Made by a program: the position numbers and the translations under genes
Shown here: positions 57,634 to 64,000 of the stretch, one piece after another
Position numbering within the stretch: the first letter of the stretch is position 1
Layout of the letters: each line of letters starts with the position of its first letter
NCBI RefSeq assembly: GCF_014197015.1
Contig: NZ_JACIET010000002.1
Span: 868,001-932,000 of the forward strand
Reading direction: 5' to 3'
Source of the DNA: Niveibacterium umoris
GTDB lineage: Bacteria; Pseudomonadota; Gammaproteobacteria; Burkholderiales; Rhodocyclaceae
Length of the DNA stretch: 64,000 nucleotides
The notes under the pieces: generated by a model
What the model was told of the DNA's origin: nothing
What the model saw: only the letters and a program-made list of their open reading frames with translations
Databases searched by the model: none

Positions 57634-59757
57634 TCAGACGGTGGGAGCAAGCGGAAGTCGAAGCCGGATTTCCGCACCGTGGGGTTCGATATTCGTGATC
57701 GTGATATCGCCGCGATGTTCATCGGCGATCTTCTTGACGATCGCAAGGCCAAGCCCGGAGCCGCGCGCCTTGCTGGTGACATAAGGCTCGAAGGCGCGCG
57801 CGAGCATCGCCGGCGGAAAGCCCGGACCGTTGTCGCGCACCAGGAATTCAACGCGGCGCCCTTCGCGACGGGTGAGCAAACTCACCTGAGGTGCATCGGT
57901 CTCGACCAGCGCATCTTCCGCATTCGTCAGCAGGTTGTGGATGACCTGGCGCAACTGTGTCGGGTCACCCAACACCCGCGGCAGGTCGGCCGCCAGCACC
58001 AGTTCGATGCGCACCCGCGAGCTTTCGTAGAGGCCGAGCACTTCGCGGATCAGCGCATTGAGGTCGAGGGGCGCGAGCGTGGCCGGTGGCATCCGGGCGT
58101 AGTCGCGGAAGTCGTTGACCATGTTCTTCATCGCTTCGACCTGATTCACGATGGTCTGCGTGGCGCGCGCAAGCATCGCCTGCGAATCCGGATCCAGCTT
58201 GGAAGAAAGCTTGTGCTGCAGGCGTTCAGCCGAGAGCTGGATCGGCGTGAGCGGATTCTTGATCTCGTGCGCGAGTCGCCGCGCCACTTCCGCCCAGGCG
58301 GCATTGCGCTGGGCCGAGATCAGTTCCGTGACGTCATCGAACACCACGACGTAGCCGCCGGCACTGCCCGGCGGCAGACGCGAGCCGCGCAACAGCAGCG
58401 TCTGGTTGCGACCGTCGTCGCGGGTGAGTTCGGTCTCGCGCGCCCAGTCTTCGTCATTCGTGTCGAAACCGCGCAGCACGGCGTCGCGGAAGGCGTGGTG
58501 CCGCGGCCAGGTCTCGAGCGTCAGTGTCTCGAAGCCGGCGAGATCATCGCCGAGGATCTGCATGGCCCCGCGGTTGGCTGCACGCAGGCGGCCGTTGTCG
58601 GAAAACGCCAGCACCCCGGCAGACAGGTTACCGAGCACGCTCTCGAGGTAGACCCGAGCCGCTTCCACCTCGGCGCGGCTGCGTTCGGCCTGGCCGCGCG
58701 CGTCCTGCAACTGCCGCGTCATGCGATTGAAGCTCTGGGTCAGCACACCGAGTTCATCGCGACCCGGCAACGCCTGGCGCGGGCTGAAGTCACCCGCCGC
58801 GACGGCCTGCGTCCCCTCGGCGAGGATCGACAGTGGCGCCGACAACGAGCGCGCGATTTCGAAGGCCGCGGCGATCGCGGCGAACAAGGCCAGCAGCAAG
58901 GTCAGTGTCAAGGTTAGGCCATAGATCCGCATCAGGCCCTCGCGGCCGAGCAGCAGTTCCTGATAGTCACGATTGCCGTTCTGGATGTTTTCCATCGTGC
59001 GGGCGATCTGCGGCGGCACGCGTTTGGACATCTGCAGGAATTCGGCATTGGTGGCCAGGTTGCGGGCCGGGATCGGCACGATCACGCGTAGCCACAGCTC
59101 CCCGCTGCCCTCGCCTTCGACCGTACGCAGCCCGCGGGTGCCGCGCGCGAGGCGCAGGGTGGCGCTGGAGTGCGACTCGGGCGCCAGCGCGGTGCCGGTG
59201 CCGACGCTGGACACCAGCACCTTGCCGTTGCCGGCCAGCAGTGCCGCGGTATCGGCGCCGGCTTCGTCTCGCAGCCGATCGAGGCGCGCGGCGGATACCG
59301 CCGCGTTGCCGCTGGTGAGGCTCTCGCCGAGCGCCTCGGCGGTGTCTTTGGCGCGGTTTGCCAGTTGCTCCAGCAGGTAATCGAGGGCGTTGCGGCCGAG
59401 CTGGATGCCGGAGTCGAGAGCGGCGTCCACCTTGACGTCGAACCAGGATTCGATCGACCGGGTCGCGAACTGGAGCGACACGCCGTAGATCACCAGGCCC
59501 GGCACCAGGGCCATCAGGGCGAACAGCCCTAGCAGCTTGACCTTAAGGCGCGAACCGAACTGGTGTTCGCGGTACTGGATCCACAGTGTGCGTACCTGGA
59601 AGCCGACCAGCCCGAGCAACAGTGCCGCCACCGAGCCGTTGAGGCCGAGCAGCAAGGGGTAGTTGCGGATCAGGACCGAAGACTTTGAACTCGCCGCCGC
59701 GAGCAGGAAGAGCAGGATGCCCGCGAGTGCCGAGACTGCGGCGACGACGGCCTTCAT
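57634..59757 (-). CDS. ntrY: NtrY-like membrane histidine kinase
   Basis: 707 residues: three N-terminal membrane helices, a periplasmic region, another helix, HAMP (ILAEGTQAVAAGDF), a PAS-like domain, HisKA with the phospho-accepting His in RRLAHEIKNPLTPIQL (near residue 490) and a HATPase domain (NLLTNAEDAL, DNGPGFP, GSGLGLAIVKKI). NtrY/NtrX pairs sense nitrogen or redox and oxygen state in many proteobacteria. Its start overlaps the stop of the DUF4390 gene (ATGA). Confidence 0.93.
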   Translation of the reverse strand: MKAVVAAVSALAGILLFLLAAASSKSSVLIRNYPLLLGLNGSVAALLLGLVGFQVRTLWIQYREHQFGSRLKVKLLGLFALMALVPGLVIYGVSLQFATRSIESWFDVKVDAALDSGIQLGRNALDYLLEQLANRAKDTAEALGESLTSGNAAVSAARLDRLRDEAGADTAALLAGNGKVLVSSVGTGTALAPESHSSATLRLARGTRGLRTVEGEGSGELWLRVIVPIPARNLATNAEFLQMSKRVPPQIARTMENIQNGNRDYQELLLGREGLMRIYGLTLTLTLLLALFAAIAAAFEIARSLSAPLSILAEGTQAVAAGDFSPRQALPGRDELGVLTQSFNRMTRQLQDARGQAERSRAEVEAARVYLESVLGNLSAGVLAFSDNGRLRAANRGAMQILGDDLAGFETLTLETWPRHHAFRDAVLRGFDTNDEDWARETELTRDDGRNQTLLLRGSRLPPGSAGGYVVVFDDVTELISAQRNAAWAEVARRLAHEIKNPLTPIQLSAERLQHKLSSKLDPDSQAMLARATQTIVNQVEAMKNMVNDFRDYARMPPATLAPLDLNALIREVLGLYESSRVRIELVLAADLPRVLGDPTQLRQVIHNLLTNAEDALVETDAPQVSLLTRREGRRVEFLVRDNGPGFPPAMLARAFEPYVTSKARGSGLGLAIVKKIADEHRGDITITNIEPHGAEIRLRLPLAPTV

Positions 59758-60374
59758 CGGTGTTCGGCGGGCGCCGCCAGGAAAGTCCAGCGAGACCAGT
59801 CGGTTTCGAGGCTCCAGTCGCGCGACCCGATTGCGGTGACCTGGAACGGCTTGGGCAACTGCTCGGTGTCGAGGCGGAATCGCAGGGCGACGTTGTAGGA
59901 ATCCCCTCCGCGCAGGCGCGAGCGATCGACGATGCTCCAGTTGCGCAGGCGGGTCATCGTGCGCAACGCTTCGCCGAGGCTGTCGAAGTTCTGCCCGAGG
60001 GCGCCCACCGCCAGCCGGTACTTCTGCGTCAGCGCATGGTAGGTGAGTCGATAGCCGACACGGCGTTCAACGATGGTTTCGTCCAGCCAGTACCAGCGGC
60101 TACGCGTCAGGATGCACTCGGCGACGAAATTCAGCGCAATCCCGCGCAACACGATCTCTTCAAGGCGCGGATTGAGCTCAACCGAGATGTCGGCGTTCAG
60201 GATGTACTGATCGTCGGTCGGCAGCAGCTCGGCGTAACGGATCGACGCCGTGCTCTGTGCCTGGGCGAGGGGCGCAAATGCAGCCAGCAGCAGCGCTGCG
60301 ACGAGCAGCAGCGCCCGCAAGGGGGCAGTCGGGTCAAGCCTGTTTTTCGAGCAAAGCAAAGAAGAAACCGTCAT
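59754..60374 (-). CDS. DUF4390-domain periplasmic protein
   Basis: 206 residues with a hydrophobic signal segment (ALLLVAALLLAAFAPLAQA, cut before QS) and a DUF4390 domain (ASIRYAELLPTDDQYIL, LEEIVLRGIALNFV, and YRLTYHALTQKYRLAV). It is regularly encoded between rsmB and ntrY in betaproteobacteria; its function is unknown. The start is uncertain: ATG at 60374 lies inside rsmB (41-base overlap), and TTG at 60320 just before the signal segment is an alternative. Confidence 0.8.
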   Translation of the reverse strand: MTVSSLLCSKNRLDPTAPLRALLLVAALLLAAFAPLAQAQSTASIRYAELLPTDDQYILNADISVELNPRLEEIVLRGIALNFVAECILTRSRWYWLDETIVERRVGYRLTYHALTQKYRLAVGALGQNFDSLGEALRTMTRLRNWSIVDRSRLRGGDSYNVALRFRLDTEQLPKPFQVTAIGSRDWSLETDWSRWTFLAAPAEHR

Positions 60375-61761
60375 GGTCCGCATCGGGCAGCAGCGTTCGC
60401 TCGAGCGCCGAGCCGAGCGGGGCGCGTCGGCAATCCGCATGGCTGCCCGCAAAGCGGGCAATCTGGAGGCTGTTTTCCTCCGGGAACACCGAGCACGTCA
60501 CATAGAGCATTTTGCCGCCCGGTGCGAGGAGCGGCCAGAGCGCGTCCAGAATCTCGCGCTGCACTGTTGCAAAATTGCCGATATCGTCGGCTCTGCGCAA
60601 CCACTTGATGTCCGGGTGGCGCCGGGTGACGCCCGATGCCGAGCAGGGAACGTCTGCCAGGATGCGGTCGAATGGCAGGCCGTCCCACCAGAAGCGCGGT
60701 TCGCGCGCGTCGCCGCAGCGCACGTCGGCGACGAGGCCGAGGCGTTCAAGGTTTTTTTCGATACGCAGGACGCGGCGTGGGTCTGCGTCAATGGCTGTGA
60801 GCTGGCAGTCGGTGAGTTCCAGCAAATGTGCGGCCTTCCCGCCGGGGGCGGCACAGGCATCCAGCACCCGCATGCCCGGTGCGACGTCCAGCAACGGGGC
60901 CGCTTGCTGCGCACCCCAGTCCTGCACTGAGAGCAGGCCCTCGGCGTAGCCCGGCAGCGTGGCGACCGGAACGGGGTGGTCGAGCCGCCAGCCGTGCGGG
61001 CCGAGCGGGCGTCCGGCATAGCCTTTTTCGACGAGACCGGCGATGACTGCCTCGGGCGCGCTGCGGCGCGGGTTGATCCGCAGGGTCATGGGCGGATGCA
61101 TGTTGCTCGCCGCGAGTGCGGTTTCCCAGTCGTGCGGCGCGTTGCGCTTGAGGCGTTCAATCCACCATACCGGATGCCGCCAGTGAGCCTCCGGGCTGCG
61201 CGTCAGCGCGCTCGCGAGTGTGTCGCGCTGACGCAGCGCGTTGCGCAGCACCGCATTGACCAGGCCCTTGAGTCCGCCGCGGGCGACCCGCGCAGCGACT
61301 TCGACGGCCTGGTCCACCACGGTGTGGGCGGTGTCGGGCCGCACCTCCAGCCGATGCAGCGCCACGCGCAGCAGTGCGTCGATGGTGGGTTCGGTGAGCG
61401 GCTGGCGCAGCAGTCGGGCGAGCATCGCATCGCCGCGCCCATAGTCGCGCAGCGTGCCGAAGATCAGGTCCTGCGCGGCGCCACGCGTCGCGGGTGGCAG
61501 ATCGGGGTGCGCGCTCCACAGGCTGGCCAGTCCGTCATTGAGGGCGTAGCCCTCGCGAACTTGGGCGACCGCTTCGGCAGCCACCCACAAGGCACGCGCC
61601 AGGGAATCCGGAGGTAGTGGCGGCAGCTGCGGCGGCCGGTCAGTCGCGGGCCGGCGTGGCGAGGCCGATGCGTCAGAACGCATCGGGGTGCGCCCGGGCG
61701 GGCGGGGGCGGAAGCTGGACATGGAGGCGGGGCCGCTTTCGGTCCGGTAAGGTTTGGCCAT
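60334..61761 (-). CDS. rsmB: 16S rRNA m5C967 methyltransferase RsmB
   Basis: 475 residues: an N-terminal NusB-like domain (about 50-190) and a Rossmann methyltransferase with LDACAAPGGKAAHLL, DVPCSASGVTRR and the catalytic Cys in YVTCSVFPEEN. It methylates C967 of 16S rRNA. The N-terminal 50 residues are Pro/Arg-rich and may not be translated; an internal ATG (MSSFRPRP) is a possible later start. It overlaps the DUF4390 gene. Confidence 0.95.
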   Translation of the reverse strand: MAKPYRTESGPASMSSFRPRPPGRTPMRSDASASPRRPATDRPPQLPPLPPDSLARALWVAAEAVAQVREGYALNDGLASLWSAHPDLPPATRGAAQDLIFGTLRDYGRGDAMLARLLRQPLTEPTIDALLRVALHRLEVRPDTAHTVVDQAVEVAARVARGGLKGLVNAVLRNALRQRDTLASALTRSPEAHWRHPVWWIERLKRNAPHDWETALAASNMHPPMTLRINPRRSAPEAVIAGLVEKGYAGRPLGPHGWRLDHPVPVATLPGYAEGLLSVQDWGAQQAAPLLDVAPGMRVLDACAAPGGKAAHLLELTDCQLTAIDADPRRVLRIEKNLERLGLVADVRCGDAREPRFWWDGLPFDRILADVPCSASGVTRRHPDIKWLRRADDIGNFATVQREILDALWPLLAPGGKMLYVTCSVFPEENSLQIARFAGSHADCRRAPLGSALERTLLPDADHDGFFFALLEKQA

Positions 61762-61803
61762 GACATGTACCCGTTTGGCGGCCGCGACGCAAGCTGCCGC
61801 GGT

Positions 61804-62232
61804 TCAGCGCAACAGGATCAGACGTGGCGTCAGGTCGTGCGCGATGGCAACGAAGGCGTTCTGGCCGAAGGATTCGGCAAGCGTTCTGGCAAATGCGTGC
61901 GAGGCGCCGGGCAGGAACAGGCTCTCTTCATCTGGCCACTCGCCAAGCGGCGATTCGCCGCGTGCTGGCCAAGCCGCTACGCCGTGTTCGGCGACGACGC
62001 GGCGCAGTGCTGCGAGTCTTTGCGCGTTCTCCTCTGCGCCAAGGAGTCGGCTGCCGGGGTTCACCGCCGTCACGATTGCGGCGCTGCCGTGGGCGTTCAA
62101 CAGCTTGGTCAGCGCAGGCTCGGGTTGATCGATCTGCAACGTGAGCGAGAGCGGCGCGAGGATGCGGTATCGGGCGCTGCGGTAGGCCTCGATCAGCGAG
62201 GCGGGCAGCGTACTGTCCGCGACACTGATCAT
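61804..62232 (-). CDS. DUF3293-domain protein
   Basis: 142 residues with the family blocks [35 protein letters not shown] and [10 protein letters not shown]. Function unknown. Its ATG overlaps the htpX stop by four bases, so it is coupled to htpX, and it ends 42 bases before rsmB. Confidence 0.85.
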   Translation of the reverse strand: MISVADSTLPASLIEAYRSARYRILAPLSLTLQIDQPEPALTKLLNAHGSAAIVTAVNPGSRLLGAEENAQRLAALRRVVAEHGVAAWPARGESPLGEWPDEESLFLPGASHAFARTLAESFGQNAFVAIAHDLTPRLILLR

Positions 62233-63077
62233 GCCCGGGCGAGTGCGCGCAGGCGCCGGATGCGCTCTTCTGTCGGCGGGTGGGTCGAGAAAAGGCCGGC
62301 GATGCCGCCACCGGAGAGCGGATTCATGATCATCATCTGGCCGGTTTCGGGATGCGCTTCGGCCGCGGGCATCGGAATGCCGCGCGCGTAGTAGTCGATC
62401 TTCTGCAGCGCGTCGGCGAGTGCGTCCGGATCGCCGCAGATTTCCGCGCCGCCACGGTCGGCTTCGTATTCACGGGCGCGCGAAATGGCCATCTGGATCA
62501 GGCTGGCGGCGAGCGGCGCGAGCAGCGCCACCAGGATGCCGACCAAGGGGTTGGCCGGGCGACCGTTTTCGTCGCGGCCGCCAAAGAACATCGCAAAGTT
62601 GGCCAGAGCCGAGATTGCGCCGGCGAGCGTCGCCGAAATGGTCGAAATCAGGATGTCACGGTGCCTTACATGCGCGAGCTCATGCGCCATCACGCCGCGA
62701 AGTTCCCGCTCGGTGAGCATCTGCAGGATGCCGGTGGTCGCCGCAACGGCTGCGTGGTCGGGATTGCGGCCAGTGGCGAAGGCGTTCGGCTGCTGTTCGT
62801 TGATGATGTAGACGCGCGGCATCGGCAGCCCGGCGTTGCGTGCCAGGCCAGCGATCATGTTGTACAGGTAGGGCGATGTGGCTGCGTCGACTTCCTGCGC
62901 GTCGTACATGCGCAGCACCATCTTGTCGGAGAACCAGTACGAGAACAGGTTCATGCCACCGCCGAGCAGCAGCGCGAGGAGCATGCCGCTGCGTCCGCCG
63001 ATGGCGGCGCCGACGATGCCGAACAACGCAATGATCCCGGCCATCAGGATCGAGGTCTTCAGCCAGTTTCCGAACAT
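62229..63077 (-). CDS. htpX: heat-shock membrane zinc protease HtpX
   Basis: 282 residues with two N-terminal membrane helices, the zinc motif HELAH at 132-136, and the third ligand region [15 protein letters not shown]. It degrades misfolded inner-membrane proteins. ATG at 63077 ([10 protein letters not shown]) has AGGA 6 bases upstream; the longer open frame overlaps the fmt region without family sequence. Confidence 0.95.
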   Translation of the reverse strand: MFGNWLKTSILMAGIIALFGIVGAAIGGRSGMLLALLLGGGMNLFSYWFSDKMVLRMYDAQEVDAATSPYLYNMIAGLARNAGLPMPRVYIINEQQPNAFATGRNPDHAAVAATTGILQMLTERELRGVMAHELAHVRHRDILISTISATLAGAISALANFAMFFGGRDENGRPANPLVGILVALLAPLAASLIQMAISRAREYEADRGGAEICGDPDALADALQKIDYYARGIPMPAAEAHPETGQMMIMNPLSGGGIAGLFSTHPPTEERIRRLRALARA

Positions 63078-63136
63078 CGGAGGTCCTTTCGAAGCGATGC
63101 TTTCAGGCGCTGAGTTGGGTTCGGGTGTGGCGGAAA

Positions 63137-64000
63137 TCAAGCCTGTGGCAGGGCGAATGCCGCACCGGCCTGCAGCGGGAGCCCGCGCAGAAAGTCGCCC
63201 GCCGCGAGGCGTTTGCCGCCGGGCTTCTGCAACTCGGTCAGACGCAACAGGCCTTGCCCACAGCCCACCAGCACGCCCTCGGCGTCGGCGGCAACGATGC
63301 TGCCGGGCGCCGCGCTGCCGGGTTCGGCGAAGCCTTTCCAGAGTTTGATGGCACTTTCGTTGAGCGTCGCCACGCCGCCGGGGAAAGGATCGAAGGCGCG
63401 CAGGCGACGGGCCAGAAGCTCGGCGGGTTGCCGGAAGTCGATCGCCGCTTCGGCCTTGGTGATCTTTGCCGCGTAGGTAACGCCTGCCGCTGGCTGAGGT
63501 GCCGGCGCCATCTCGCACAGCGCGATGCGCGGCAGTGCCTCGACGATCAGTTCGCCGCCCATCACGGCGAGCTTGTCGTGCAGTGTCGCGGTGGTGTCCG
63601 CCGGATCGATGGGGAGCGCGCGGCGCAGCAGCATGTCGCCGGTGTCGAGTCCTGCGTCCATCTGCATGATCGTGATGCCGGTTTCCCGGTCACCCGCTTC
63701 GATCGCACGGTGGATGGGGGCTGCGCCACGCCAGCGCGGCAACAGCGAGGCATGGATATTCACGCAGCCGAAGCGCGGCAAGTCGAGCACGGCTTGCGGC
63801 AGGATCAGTCCGTAGGCGGCGACAACAATGACGTCGGCCTTGACCATCCGCAGCGTGGCCTGCTGCTCTTCCGTGCGCAGTTTTTCCGGCTGATCGACCG
63901 GGATTCCGTGCTGCAGCGCGAGTTGCTTGACCGGGCTTGCGACCATCTGCATGCCACGCCCGGCGGGGCGGTCAGGCTGGGTCAGCACGAGCGGCACGTC
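63137..64000 (-). CDS. fmt: methionyl-tRNA formyltransferase, N-terminus beyond window
   Basis: About 288 residues visible. The formyl-transfer region [20 protein letters not shown] is complete, followed by [13 protein letters not shown] and the C-terminal tRNA-binding domain ending ALPQA. The frame is open past position 64000 ([15 protein letters not shown] preceded by Asp), so the first 25-30 residues lie outside. It formylates initiator Met-tRNA. First visible gene of the fmt-htpX-rsmB-ntrYX run. Confidence 0.96.
   Translation of the reverse strand, partial: DVPLVLTQPDRPAGRGMQMVASPVKQLALQHGIPVDQPEKLRTEEQQATLRMVKADVIVVAAYGLILPQAVLDLPRFGCVNIHASLLPRWRGAAPIHRAIEAGDRETGITIMQMDAGLDTGDMLLRRALPIDPADTTATLHDKLAVMGGELIVEALPRIALCEMAPAPQPAAGVTYAAKITKAEAAIDFRQPAELLARRLRAFDPFPGGVATLNESAIKLWKGFAEPGSAAPGSIVAADAEGVLVGCGQGLLRLTELQKPGGKRLAAGDFLRGLPLQAGAAFALPQA

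Overview
This window looks like chromosomal DNA from a high-GC betaproteobacterium. Gene content fits Rhodocyclales (Azoarcus, Thauera, Uliginosibacterium or Niveibacterium type), though the exact lineage is an inference from gene content and order. I see no rRNA, tRNA, CRISPR array, phage or intact insertion sequence. Coding density is high and codon use looks even, so most of the window reads as ordinary core and accessory chromosome.

Layout. 1-3.4 kb (minus strand): a class II glutamine amidotransferase cut by the window edge, then ubiU-ubiV-ubiT for O2-independent ubiquinone synthesis. 3.5-8.4 kb (plus): a Fur-box promoter driving tonB-exbB-exbD, a catecholate-type siderophore receptor and piuC, followed by a 147-bp MITE-like repeat. 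8.7-16 kb: a PsiF-repeat protein, a sensor fragment, a GNAT, a quinone reductase and an odd SDR divergent from a LysR regulator, a tandem-GGDEF protein and a POT-like transporter. 16.2-18.8 kb: a c-di-GMP-I riboswitch in front of a secreted sedolisin (S53) lipoprotein with Ig-like repeats. 18.8-22.5 kb: a TPR membrane protein and a metal-efflux block (CsoR-type repressor, RcnA-like exporter, CDF exporter). 22.5-31.6 kb: a 2-aminoethylphosphonate (AEP) uptake and degradation block with a convergent Nudix-GntR pair; three copies of a CATCTAGA(C/T)G motif tie the promoters together. 31.7-40.1 kb: a PLP sulfur-amino-acid enzyme, a lipase-like hydrolase, an orphan TRAP permease pair, a WYL regulator with two VOC proteins, a MAPEG protein and an MFS-acyltransferase fusion. 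40.3-47.3 kb: the complete atpIBEFHAGDC operon with a clear promoter and terminator. 47.5-50.8 kb: a MATE exporter and an Lrp-type regulator divergent from dadA. 51.3-56.3 kb: livKHMGF behind a sigma-54-like promoter. 56.4-64 kb (minus): fmt-htpX-DUF3293-rsmB-DUF4390-ntrY-ntrX.

How the genes work together. The iron block is a self-contained Fur-regulated uptake unit with its own energiser. The AEP block imports AEP (PhnS, PhnT, fused PhnUV), transaminates it (PhnW) and cleaves phosphonoacetaldehyde (PhnX), with an extra flavin amine oxidase that may feed in modified AEPs. The c-di-GMP pieces (tandem GGDEF protein, riboswitch-sedolisin, LapD-like fragment) lie within about 9 kb of each other. 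They suggest that a cell-surface protease is switched by c-di-GMP, which is the most novel-looking arrangement here.

Several proteins lack hallmark residues: the SDR has no Tyr/Lys, the POT protein no ExxERF, and NtrX no Walker A or GAFTGA. Several starts are TTG or GTG, placed by their ribosome-binding sites.
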